64,000 nucleotides of DNA, taken from positions 124,001 through 188,000 of the forward strand of contig JBFLYK010000002.1 in NCBI GenBank assembly GCA_040756995.1, written 5' to 3'. Each line of letters begins with the position of its first letter. Positions within the stretch are counted from its first letter, which is position 1. Positions 1-7,685 of the stretch are shown here, piece by piece. The notes beneath the pieces are model-generated. The model did no database searches. It worked only from the letters and a program-made list of their open reading frames with translations, and was not told the DNA's origin. The stretch comes from BP-133 sp040756995. Lineage in GTDB: Bacteria > Actinomycetota > Acidimicrobiia > IMCC26256 > BP-133. The translations under genes and the position numbers were made by a program.

Positions 1-552
1 GACGCTGTTCTCGAGCAACATCACGTTCGGTAGCCGCAGGTCGCTGATCCGTCGCCAGGCGCAGTCCTCCGTCGCCAGGTACCACCGGCGCGGGTCGTCG
101 AGCTCGGCGATACCGGGCGGCTCCCACAACGGCGGTCGCCCGAGCGCGTCGTGCCAGACCAGGATGAGCCGGTCGTGCACTTCCCGGGTCGGCCACGTCC
201 GCATTCGCACGCGGCTCGTCCGGTCACAGCCGGGTATCTCCACGTTGCGGCCGTCGGTATCCCAGCGCCAACCGTGGAACGGGCACTGGACCGAGTCGCC
301 GACGACGAGTCCGTTCTCGTGTGGCCTCCCGGTGGCCCCGTGGGCGAGGTTGCAGCCCATGTGAGCACAGTGGGCGTCCATGACGACGGCCCGGCCGGAG
401 TCCGAGCGCCACACCACGAGATCCGTGCCGAAGTACCGCCTCGGCTGGATCTCACCGGGGCCGATCTCCTGGGACCAGGCAGCGATGAACCACCCCGTCG
501 GATAACCGACGAACGGGCACTCGGCCATCAGGGGATCATGCGTGAGCGTCAT
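1..552 (-). CDS. Rieske oxygenase alpha subunit, N-terminal part (runs off left edge)
   Basis: Oxygenase component of a KshA-like or ring-hydroxylating Rieske system; it would receive electrons from a reductase not in the window. Only 184 codons are visible and the frame is open to base 1. The [2Fe-2S] ligands are plain: C62-x-H64 (CAHMG) and C90-x2-H93 (CPFHGW). The visible end reads NVMLLENSV, where family members begin the mononuclear-iron motif, so the catalytic domain lies outside. Two in-frame ATGs exist at 558 and 552. The first overlaps the upstream hydrolase stop as ATGA but has no spacing from GAGGAGG, so I prefer 552. It is the second gene of an operon with the hydrolase. Family is certain, substrate unknown. 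Confidence 0.9.
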   Translation of the reverse strand, partial: MTLTHDPLMAECPFVGYPTGWFIAAWSQEIGPGEIQPRRYFGTDLVVWRSDSGRAVVMDAHCAHMGCNLAHGATGRPHENGLVVGDSVQCPFHGWRWDTDGRNVEIPGCDRTSRVRMRTWPTREVHDRLILVWHDALGRPPLWEPPGIAELDDPRRWYLATEDCAWRRISDLRLPNVMLLENSV

Positions 553-554
553 CG

Positions 555-1637
555 TCATCCTCCTCGCGGCCCGGCTGGGCAGCCGCGGCCGACGTGGCTC
601 TCGGCCCACTCCATGATGAGTCCGCGGAGGACGGGGGAGATCGTGTGCAACGTCACGTCGTGGCCGACGCCCGGCAGAACCTCGGCCCGGAAGCACGCCT
701 TGGGCGAGAAGTACGGTGCCTCCTGAGCGGTGAGAGCTTCGCTGCTCGAGCAGTCGCTGGCCCCGACCCCACGGCAGAACAGGAAGTCGCGCGAGCCGAC
801 GACCATGAGGACTGGCACGTTGATGCGCCGCGAATAGGGGCTGTCGAAGGCCACCGAGACGATGTCGAAGATCTCGGCGGAGCCGACGACGTCCTTGGTC
901 TCCTCGTCGGCGGCGATGGCCGCGGGGTCGGAGTGTTCGGGGGTGTAGAAGAGGTGCCCCCGGACGCCGGGCCGGGTCGTGAGGAACCCAGAGTCATAGC
1001 CCTGCCCGGCAAAGCGGGGGTCCTGGTCGGCGGGATGCAGGTAATTGAAGTAGGTGTCGTACATCTGCTGGGGCGAGATGTGGTGGGTGATGCCGGTCAG
1101 GACCACCCCGTCGACATCCCGGTAGGTGGCGGCCTCCAGCAGGGCGATGCCGCTGCCGAGCGAATGTCCGACAAGGACCACTCGGCGGTAGGCGCGCCCG
1201 TCGATGCGGCCGGAACGAAAGCCCTCGACGAGCTGGTGGAGGACGTCGGCCTGCGCCATGCCGGTCAGTTCGGCGCTGGGTCGGCGGGTGCTGCGGCCGA
1301 AGCCGACACGGTCGTAGCTGAACGCAGTGAAGCCGCGGGCGTGCCGGGCGTAGGAGTAGGTCGCCGGCTCGAACTTGAAGTTCCAGTACCCCCGGTTGTA
1401 AGTGCCGCCGTGGACCAGGATGTGCACCGTGTCGGGTGTCCCTTCGGCCGGCTGGCACAGCTCGCCGTGCACGGAGACGGGCGTCCGGCTGTTCAGCACG
1501 ACGGGCGTGTCGAGTCCGCGGCACGTCGCGGCCAGGCCGGGTCGCCCCGCCGGCGCCGCAGCGGCCTGCGCTGCGACGACGAGCAACTCAAGCAGTGCGA
1601 CGATCGCAACGATCGGACGACGTGAACCCCGCAGCAT
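555..1637 (-). CDS. Secreted alpha/beta hydrolase
   Basis: Exported serine hydrolase of 360 residues. An N-terminal signal sequence (about residues 8-28, ending in an Ala-rich AAQAAAAPA) is followed by an alpha/beta hydrolase fold with HGG near residue 77, nucleophile elbow GHSLGSG (Ser about 159), a likely acid at GSRDF and His in GVGHD near the C-terminus. Four or more cysteines in the mature part fit extracytoplasmic disulfides. I chose the ATG at 1637, preceded by a GGGGGC stretch, over a GTG six codons upstream because the signal peptide starts there. It is translationally coupled to the Rieske gene. It might release a substrate for that oxygenase; this is inferred from position only. 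Confidence 0.85.
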   Translation of the reverse strand: MLRGSRRPIVAIVALLELLVVAAQAAAAPAGRPGLAATCRGLDTPVVLNSRTPVSVHGELCQPAEGTPDTVHILVHGGTYNRGYWNFKFEPATYSYARHARGFTAFSYDRVGFGRSTRRPSAELTGMAQADVLHQLVEGFRSGRIDGRAYRRVVLVGHSLGSGIALLEAATYRDVDGVVLTGITHHISPQQMYDTYFNYLHPADQDPRFAGQGYDSGFLTTRPGVRGHLFYTPEHSDPAAIAADEETKDVVGSAEIFDIVSVAFDSPYSRRINVPVLMVVGSRDFLFCRGVGASDCSSSEALTAQEAPYFSPKACFRAEVLPGVGHDVTLHTISPVLRGLIMEWAESHVGRGCPAGPRGG

Positions 1638-1655
1638 GGCGCCCCCGGAAGCCAC

Positions 1656-1676
1656 AAACTTAGCGCCGCAAAGTTT
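1656..1676. promoter_or_regulatory. Candidate TetR-type operator
   Basis: A 21-bp near-palindrome with outer arms AAACTT and AAGTTT and an inner GCG/CGC symmetry; 18 of 21 positions agree with the reverse complement. It lies 19-39 bases upstream of the hydrolase ATG, in the gap between the hydrolase and the TetR gene. Length and symmetry suit a TetR dimer. The neighbouring TetR protein is the obvious candidate ligand-responsive repressor, by inference. Confidence 0.5.
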
Positions 1677-1757
1677 AATGCGGTCGCGGCCCTCCGCTCA
1701 ACCAGGAAATTGCAGCTCAGCGGGCCGAAGCGCCAGCCTTGATATACCTAGCAGCGA

Positions 1758-2408
1758 TTAGTTCCGTCGACTCCGGCCGCGCTGCGGAGGCGCGGGTGGA
1801 ACCCAGAACGACAGGGCGAGGGCGTCGATGACCGCCCGACAGCCGACATCGAACTGCTCCGCCGGGCTGAGCGTGCGATCACCGAGCGCGGCGGCGAGCG
1901 CCGGATGCTCGGCGGACAGTTCGGCTACCGATTGTTCGACGCGCCCGCCCGACGCCTCGAACAGCGCGCTGCCGAGGGCGAACGCCTCGAGCGCGTCGAT
2001 GATGGCCAGCGCGGCCTGGCCGGGCACGCCGAACTCGCCGAGGCGCTGGAGCGCCCGCTCGATCCGGGCGACGCCGATGCGCGGCAGCCGGCCGCCGACG
2101 ATGGCCGGAAACAGGTTCGGGTGGGCAAGCAAGGCGCTGCGGAACACCTGGGCGTTGCGGAAGAGCCACTCGCGCCAATCCCCGCCGGCCTCGGCCGGTA
2201 CCCGAACCTCGTCGAGCGCCAGTGCGACGGCACCGGCAACGATCTCATCCTTGCTGGCGAAGTGGTGGTAGAGGGCCGGCCCGCTCACGTTGAGGGTCGA
2301 GGCCAGCCGCCGGGTGCTCAAGGCGTCGAGCCCCTCCGCATCGATGAGCTTCAGCGCCGCGGCGACGACGTCCCGCTTCGAGATCAACGGCTCCTTGGGA
2401 CGGGCCAC
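1758..2408 (-). CDS. TetR family transcriptional regulator
   Basis: A 216-residue repressor. Residues 8-55 form the TetR helix-turn-helix with the recognition-helix signature VSGPALYHHFASKDEI. The rest is a tetracycline-repressor-type ligand-binding domain (helical, Ala/Leu-rich). The GTG start at 2408 is preceded by AAGGA at suitable spacing. The next gene in the same direction is the secreted hydrolase, about 120 bases downstream, and the palindrome at 1656-1676 lies between them. It is therefore likely to control the hydrolase-Rieske pair and possibly itself. Ligand unknown. Confidence 0.92.
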   Translation of the reverse strand: MARPKEPLISKRDVVAAALKLIDAEGLDALSTRRLASTLNVSGPALYHHFASKDEIVAGAVALALDEVRVPAEAGGDWREWLFRNAQVFRSALLAHPNLFPAIVGGRLPRIGVARIERALQRLGEFGVPGQAALAIIDALEAFALGSALFEASGGRVEQSVAELSAEHPALAAALGDRTLSPAEQFDVGCRAVIDALALSFWVPPAPPQRGRSRRN

Positions 2409-2452
2409 GACGTTCCTTCTTCGAGAGGCGGCTGTCTCCTCAGGCTACGCGA

Positions 2453-2932
2453 TCACGATTCGTCAGCGGCGAGCAGCCCGTCGGCGTTCCGGTTGATCAC
2501 GGTCAGCAGGGCGTCGAGGCGGGCCCGGTCCTCCTCGGTGGTGCCGTCCCGCAGGACGCGGCGGATCGAGCGGTCGATGCGGGCGGTCTCGGCCCAGAGG
2601 CGGCGTCCGGCGGGTGTGAGCGCCACCAGCCAGACGCGGCGGTCAGCCGGATCCGGTTCCCGGACGACGGCCCCCTTGGCGACGAGGCCGTCGATCCAGG
2701 CGCCCATCCGGGCCCGGCCGGTGCCGATGCGGCGGGCGAGCTCGGTCTGGGTGAGGGGCCCGCTGTCCTGGAGGTGGGCGAGCACGCTGGCCTCCGACAG
2801 GTTGACGCCGGCCCGGGCCAGAGCGGCGTCGTAGGCCCGGCGGACGGCCCGGGCGGTGGAGAGCAGGGTGCCCTCGACCCGGCTCCAGGGCGGTGCGTCG
2901 AGTTCGTGTCCGGTCGGGCGGGGGCTCGCCAC
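2453..2932 (-). CDS. MarR family transcriptional regulator
   Basis: A winged-helix MarR-type regulator of about 159 residues. The wHTH includes LTQTELARRIGTGRARMGAWIDGL followed by the wing VREPDPADRRVWLVALTPAG, and the flanking helices form the dimer interface. The start is uncertain: the GTG at 2932 is the nearest start after the MaoC stop (gap of 5 bases) and lacks a clear Shine-Dalgarno sequence. It is the last gene of the long minus-strand block and may sense a pathway metabolite. Confidence 0.85.
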   Translation of the reverse strand: MASPRPTGHELDAPPWSRVEGTLLSTARAVRRAYDAALARAGVNLSEASVLAHLQDSGPLTQTELARRIGTGRARMGAWIDGLVAKGAVVREPDPADRRVWLVALTPAGRRLWAETARIDRSIRRVLRDGTTEEDRARLDALLTVINRNADGLLAADES

Positions 2933-2937
2933 GGCGG

Positions 2938-4107
2938 CTAGCGGGCGGTGGGCAGGATGACGGTGCCCCGGCCGACGATCGACAGGTCGCCGTGCTGGTT
3001 GCGGGCCTCCTGCTCCACCGTGACGGTCGGGCGGCCCTGGTCGTCGATTCCCTTGCCGGTCACCCGGCCGGTGATCTTGATCCAGTCGCCCGCCACATTG
3101 TGGTGGCGGATCTTCGACTCGTGGCGGAGCAGGAACCCGTCGTCGCCGATCCAGTTCGTGAGGTGGTGGGTGAGCCACGAGCAGCGCTCCGGGCCGTAGT
3201 CGTAGGCGCCGGGCGTGCCGACGGCGGTGGCCAGGTCGTCCTCCCAGTGCACCCGCTCCGGGACGTCGGGAATGCCGAACCGGTTCGGGATCCCCAGCCC
3301 GGGGTGCTTCTTCAGCTGCTTCCAGGCCAGCTTGTTGGCCCGGATGTAGAGGCCACCCCAGCCCTGGGCGAAGGCGATGAACCCGGTCACGGTCATCGGG
3401 CCCTTCACGATCGGCGGGAGCTCGTCACCGATGTGGACGTCGTCGTGCAGCCGGGGCTCGGCGCCGCGGACCTCTTCCGCCTCGTAGAGGTCGAAGATCT
3501 CCTTGAGGTCGGCCTCGCCGTAGCGCATCGGCTCCCGGGCCTTGGCCTCGTCGTACTTCGTGCCGAGTTCCCGGGCGGTGTCGCGCTCCGTCCGGAAGCA
3601 CCAGGAGTCGCCCCTGGCCAGGGGGACGCCGTCGGCATCGGTGAAGTCGACGTGGTAGATCTGCTGGATGGCCCGGCCGGCGAAGCGGGTCTGGTGCTCG
3701 ACCAGATCCTTGAGGTAGGCGCTCGTCCGCACCTCGGTGCCGACCACCATCGGGCGGTGCCAGGTCAGATCGGCGCCGGCCCACATGGCGTGGATCCCCG
3801 GCAGCCCCCCGACGTACCCGGAGAGGATCCGGCTGAGGGCGAACACGAAGCTCGGCGGCGCCACGATGCGCCCGTACCGCGTGCCGGCGGCGTACGCCGG
3901 GTCGCACCACAGCGGGTTGTCGTCGCCGATGCCGTGGGCGTAGTGCCGCACGTTGTCCCTGGTGACCTCGTAGCACCACGGCTCCACGGTGTCGGCGATC
4001 GGCACGCCGATGAGCCGCCGCAGGTTATCGAGGGCGTCATCGGTGATGACCGCGAACTGCCGCCCGTCCCCGTCGGCGTCGATGTCCACCGGTTCGTATG
4101 TCGTCAT
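2938..4107 (-). CDS. MaoC-type two-domain acyl dehydratase
   Basis: A 389-residue protein with two hot-dog halves. The N-terminal half resembles the FAS1-like dehydratase/MaoC N-terminal domain, with VRHYAHGIGDDNPLWCDPAYA carrying the DxNP-like hydratase motif and APPSFVFAL. The C-terminal half (from about residue 230) includes GPMTVTGFIAFAQGWGG. Such proteins hydrate or dehydrate enoyl-CoA thioesters in fatty-acid, sterol or aromatic side-chain degradation. The ATG at 4107 has almost no leader: a 33-bp inverted repeat begins one base upstream and no Shine-Dalgarno is visible, so it may be leaderless from its own promoter. It sits inside the oxidation cluster. Confidence 0.85.
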   Translation of the reverse strand: MTTYEPVDIDADGDGRQFAVITDDALDNLRRLIGVPIADTVEPWCYEVTRDNVRHYAHGIGDDNPLWCDPAYAAGTRYGRIVAPPSFVFALSRILSGYVGGLPGIHAMWAGADLTWHRPMVVGTEVRTSAYLKDLVEHQTRFAGRAIQQIYHVDFTDADGVPLARGDSWCFRTERDTARELGTKYDEAKAREPMRYGEADLKEIFDLYEAEEVRGAEPRLHDDVHIGDELPPIVKGPMTVTGFIAFAQGWGGLYIRANKLAWKQLKKHPGLGIPNRFGIPDVPERVHWEDDLATAVGTPGAYDYGPERCSWLTHHLTNWIGDDGFLLRHESKIRHHNVAGDWIKITGRVTGKGIDDQGRPTVTVEQEARNQHGDLSIVGRGTVILPTAR

Positions 4108-4140
4108 CCCGATGACAGTACCGGAAAAAACTGTATCGGG
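4108..4140. promoter_or_regulatory. 33-bp inverted repeat at the MaoC start
   Basis: Arms CCCGAT-g-ACAGT (4108-4119) and ACTGT-ATCGGG (4130-4140) pair over 11 bases with one bulged base. The loop contains a run of six A on the plus strand. It directly abuts the MaoC ATG and fills most of the only sizeable gap in the cluster. It could be an operator for the MarR or a TetR regulator over an internal promoter, or an attenuator; the TTTTTT run lies in the loop, not after the stem, so a simple terminator is less likely. Confidence 0.5.
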
Positions 4141-4159
4141 CGAAACAATCTTCTCGTCG

Positions 4160-5203
4160 CTACTTGAAGTACGGGCCGGGGATGCCGCTCCGCTGGAGGC
4201 GGCCGTAGGGGTCGTAGACCTTGGACTCCGGGTACTGCCAGCCGCTCGGGAGGTTGGGGTGGGACAGGCCGGTGACCCGGATCACGGCGTAGAGGCCCAT
4301 CGGGATGCAGTAGAGCACCCACAGGAACAGCGTGCCGGCGACCACGATCCGCAGGGAGGTCACTTTCCGGCCGGGTAGCCGGCGGGCGAGGTCGTGGGCC
4401 AGGGACTGACCCCGGTCGTCCCGGTGGAGCAGCACGGTGACGGTGGCGATGGCGAACCAGGTGAAGAAGCCCCACACGATGGGAAAGCGGCCGTGGCCGA
4501 TGCCGATCGTGGGGCCCCAGGCCTCGGAGTAGTGGTACATGTGCGCCCGGATCATGAACAGCTCGGTCGGGATGTCCCAGACGAGGCCGGCCACGAAACC
4601 GACCCACAGATAGGTCCCCCGGGGGTGGCGGGCCGTCCAGCTGCCCGGCTTCGCCCGGCGCAGCAGCTTCTTGGCCGCCCAGCCGGCGGTCAGGGCCACG
4701 GTGAGGAAGTACATCGGGTAACCGGGGACGTTGACGATCGGCTCGACCAGTGGCGTGAGGCTCATCCAGTGCCAGGTCGTGGGGAAGTGGAGGAACTGGG
4801 GGTCGAAGACGGTGAAGGTCACCCAGTTGGCCGGCGGGTCGAGCAACGACAGCCCGGTCACGCAGAGGAACACGATGAGCCCGTGGTGCATGGAGCGCTG
4901 GCGGTACGACAGCCAGGCGAAGGCCACGCCGAGCCCGAGGGCCACGACCACGAAGATCGAGGAGAAGATGGCGGGCCAGTTCTCGATGCCGAACAGCGGG
5001 CTCTCCCGCGTCACCGTGGTCACGGCCGGGTTGCCCCGGGCATCGCCGGTCAGGCCGGTGCGGGCGACGTAGATCGATCCCACTACGGCCGCCACCGCCA
5101 GCGCGGAGATCACGAGCCAGGCCGTCCGGCCGTCGGACCGGGTCGGTGTCCCGGCCGCCGTCGTCGGGGTCCGGGGGATGCGGCGCTTCTCGACGAGGGT
5201 CAT
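4160..5203 (-). CDS. AveC-like (spirocyclase AveC family) membrane protein
   Basis: A 347-residue integral membrane protein with about seven hydrophobic segments, resembling the AveC family known from avermectin spiroketal formation and from many actinobacterial catabolic clusters. Recognisable stretches are DPPANWVTFTVFDP, VGFVAGLVWDIPTELFMIR, HMYHYSEAWGP and the tail YPESKVYDPYGRLQRSG. It starts at an ATGA overlap with the upstream gene. The upstream gene has a parallel layout, suggesting duplication. Function in this cluster is unknown; a role in oxidation or isomerisation of a hydrophobic substrate in the membrane is inferred from neighbours. Confidence 0.75.
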   Translation of the reverse strand: MTLVEKRRIPRTPTTAAGTPTRSDGRTAWLVISALAVAAVVGSIYVARTGLTGDARGNPAVTTVTRESPLFGIENWPAIFSSIFVVVALGLGVAFAWLSYRQRSMHHGLIVFLCVTGLSLLDPPANWVTFTVFDPQFLHFPTTWHWMSLTPLVEPIVNVPGYPMYFLTVALTAGWAAKKLLRRAKPGSWTARHPRGTYLWVGFVAGLVWDIPTELFMIRAHMYHYSEAWGPTIGIGHGRFPIVWGFFTWFAIATVTVLLHRDDRGQSLAHDLARRLPGRKVTSLRIVVAGTLFLWVLYCIPMGLYAVIRVTGLSHPNLPSGWQYPESKVYDPYGRLQRSGIPGPYFK

Positions 5204-6003
5204 GCGTGACTCGCTTCCGTGAGCGTCGGACGGGGACGTGGCGCGGCACCGGCGGTGGCCGGGGTTCCGGCGGGTCGGGTCACCAGCCAGACGAGCAGCA
5301 CGGCCAGCGACACCGTGAGCAACCCGGCGGCCTGGACCACCACGGTGGGCAGGTCGGGGGCGTTGAGCGCGCTCCAGACGGGCCAGGCGGTGGCGGCGTT
5401 CATGGCGCCGTCGGCCATGGGCAGCAGCAGGATCAGCGCCGGCGTCCTCCACCCGGTGAGCCAGGGGCGGAAGCGGGCGATCATGAGGGCGGCCAGGATC
5501 GGCACGCCGAAGTTGACCGGACCCCACCACGCCGGCCACTCGAGGATCCGCAGCGGCTGGTTGCCGTAGTACACGTAGTAGCCGGTGTGGTTGGCCACCA
5601 GTTCGAACGGGATCGACACGCCGATGAAGATGGGGTAGAGCCGCCACAGCGCTCCGACACCCCGCTCGGTCAGGACCTTGTGGGCCAGGGCGGTGAGCCC
5701 GCCGAAGGCCCACATGTAGCCGAAGAGGACGCCGACGGGGATCGGCCGGCCGAGCGTCTCGAACAGCGTCCACTGGCCCTCTCTCGGATACCAGCACAGC
5801 CCGAGGATGTCGACGATCGGCTCGAACAGCGTGCACACCGCCCCGCCGGCCAGGCACAGCACCGGGATCGGGTCCCGGTTCCGCAGCGAGAGGCGGGCGA
5901 AGTAGCCGCCCAAACCGATGAGCGGAACGAGCAGGAAAATCGTGTAGAAGACTTGCCAGCCCTGCGGCATGGAGCCGGCGGGCGGTTGCGGCAGCGGTCC
6001 CAT
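5200..6003 (-). CDS. Seven-TM-like membrane protein, apparent AveC-like paralogue
   Basis: A 267-residue multi-pass membrane protein. The order of elements mirrors the downstream AveC-like protein: a motif before a WYP/FDP turn (GGAVCTLFEPIVDILG), a P-rich helix, then VSIPFELVANHTGYYVYYG, comparable with DIPTELFMIRAHMYHY. I therefore read it as a diverged paralogue. Start and stop overlap both neighbours by 4 bases (ATGA), so it is cotranslated with the GMC oxidoreductase and AveC-like genes. No catalytic residue can be assigned. Confidence 0.65.
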   Translation of the reverse strand: MGPLPQPPAGSMPQGWQVFYTIFLLVPLIGLGGYFARLSLRNRDPIPVLCLAGGAVCTLFEPIVDILGLCWYPREGQWTLFETLGRPIPVGVLFGYMWAFGGLTALAHKVLTERGVGALWRLYPIFIGVSIPFELVANHTGYYVYYGNQPLRILEWPAWWGPVNFGVPILAALMIARFRPWLTGWRTPALILLLPMADGAMNAATAWPVWSALNAPDLPTVVVQAAGLLTVSLAVLLVWLVTRPAGTPATAGAAPRPRPTLTEASHA

Positions 6004-7676
6004 CAGACCTCCTCCACGATCTTGGGGATGACGGCATCCGCCGGGCGGCCGGCGAGCAGGAGATCCGAGGCCTTCTCGCCGATCAGGATGGCCGCGGCGT
6101 TGGTGTTGCCCGAGGGCAGCGCCGGCATGATCGAGGCGTCAGCGACCCGCAGGCCGGCCAACCCCCGGACCCGCAGCTCGGGGTCGACGACGGCGAGGTC
6201 GTCGACGCCCATGCGGCAGGTGCCGCTGTGATGGGCGGTGTGGGTCGCCGCCCGGCGGGCCAGCCGTTCCCAGTCGCCGTCGGTGCGGCACGACGCTTCG
6301 GGCTCGAACATCCCGCTGGTCAACGGGGTCATGGCCGGCTGGGCCATGATGCGGCGAGCTTCGGCTGCGCCGGCCAGGAGCTCGGCGAGGTCGTCGGCGT
6401 CGGCGAACATGGCGTGGTCGATGCGGGGCGGGTCCGCCGGCGACGACGACCGCAGGCTGATCCGGCCCCGGGCCCGGGGGTGGAGCAGCACGGTCGTGAC
6501 CATGAACCCCTGGTTCTTGGCCGGAGCGACGTTCTGCAGGCCGTCGGGGCCGATGGTGTTCACCACGGCGAAGCTGGAGAAGGCGATCTGGAGGTTGGGC
6601 GCCGGCAGGCCCGGGTCGGTCCGATGGAGCAGCATCGCCTGCCACACCGTGGTGGCCAGCGGCCCTCGCCCGGCGATGACGTAGTCGGCGACGGCCCGCA
6701 GCGCGTCGATGGGCCGGACCTTGTTGAGGGTCGGCACGGTGGCGTGCCAGCGCTGCGTCAGAGCGGCGTGGTCCTGAAGGTTGGCCCCCACGCCGGGGCT
6801 GTCGCAGACCGGACGGATCCCGTGGCGGGCCAGTTCGTCGGCGGAACCGACGCCGGAGAGCATCAGGAGCTTCGGCGACTCGATCGCCCCGGCGCACAGG
6901 ATCACTTCCCACCGGGCCCGGGCGACGTGCACCGCGCTCCGGTGGCGGTACTCGACGCCGATGGCCCGCTCTCCTTCGAAGATGATCCGGCCGGCCAGGG
7001 CGCCGGTCCGGACGGTGAGGTTGCGGCCCCGGGCCAGGCCCCGGAGATACCGGCGCGACGGGTGGGAGCGCACGCCGCGCCGCTGGTTGACCTGCACCAC
7101 GCCGACGCCGTCGGGCTGGGCGCCGTTGTAGTCGGCGGTCTGCGGATGGCCCGCCTGCCCGGCGGCGGCGATGAAGGCGTCGGTGCCGGGATGCGGCGTG
7201 CGCTGGAAGGCGACGTGGATCGGGCCGTCGCCACCGCGGTACCGGTCGGCGCCGCCTTCCCAGGTCTCCATACGGCGGAACAACGGAAGGACCGACGCGT
7301 GGTCCCAGCCCGTGCAGCCGCCCTCGGCCCAACCGTCGTAGTCGGCGGCGTGGCCCCGGATGAACACCGTGGCGTTGATGGACCCTCCGCCGCCGAGGAT
7401 CCGCCCCGCCGGCCAGGCCTCGACGGTGCCCTCACGGGAGGGATCGGGTTCGGCCCGGTAGCGCCAGTTCCGGGTGCGGTACACGACCGGCAGCGCCGCC
7501 GGCACCAGCACGTCGGGTCGCCGGTCGGTGCCTCCCGCTTCCAGGACGAGGACTTCGGCGCCGGCCGCCGCCAGCCGACCGGCCACGACGCTGCCGGCCG
7601 ACCCGCCTCCGACCACGACGTAGTCGAACGTCTCGCCCGTCATCGGCGCCCCGCCGTTCCTTTGGGTCGTCGTCAC
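6003..7676 (-). CDS. GMC family FAD-dependent oxidoreductase
   Basis: A 557-residue choline-dehydrogenase/glucose-oxidase-type enzyme that oxidises a primary or secondary alcohol using FAD. The ADP-binding motif VVVGGGSAGSVVAGRLA is at about residues 20-37. The GMC signatures are GRILGGGGSINATVFIRGHAADYDGWA and GAIESPKLLMLSGVG. The active-site pair is in HTAHHSGTCRMG and ALPSGNTNA near the C-terminus. The GTG at 7676 has GAGAGGG upstream; an ATG at 7643, just before the FAD motif, is the alternative. It lies between P450 and AveC-like genes and could oxidise an alcohol formed by the P450 (inference). Confidence 0.92.
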   Translation of the reverse strand: MTTTQRNGGAPMTGETFDYVVVGGGSAGSVVAGRLAAAGAEVLVLEAGGTDRRPDVLVPAALPVVYRTRNWRYRAEPDPSREGTVEAWPAGRILGGGGSINATVFIRGHAADYDGWAEGGCTGWDHASVLPLFRRMETWEGGADRYRGGDGPIHVAFQRTPHPGTDAFIAAAGQAGHPQTADYNGAQPDGVGVVQVNQRRGVRSHPSRRYLRGLARGRNLTVRTGALAGRIIFEGERAIGVEYRHRSAVHVARARWEVILCAGAIESPKLLMLSGVGSADELARHGIRPVCDSPGVGANLQDHAALTQRWHATVPTLNKVRPIDALRAVADYVIAGRGPLATTVWQAMLLHRTDPGLPAPNLQIAFSSFAVVNTIGPDGLQNVAPAKNQGFMVTTVLLHPRARGRISLRSSSPADPPRIDHAMFADADDLAELLAGAAEARRIMAQPAMTPLTSGMFEPEASCRTDGDWERLARRAATHTAHHSGTCRMGVDDLAVVDPELRVRGLAGLRVADASIMPALPSGNTNAAAILIGEKASDLLLAGRPADAVIPKIVEEV

Positions 7677-7685
7677 CGGGCCCTC

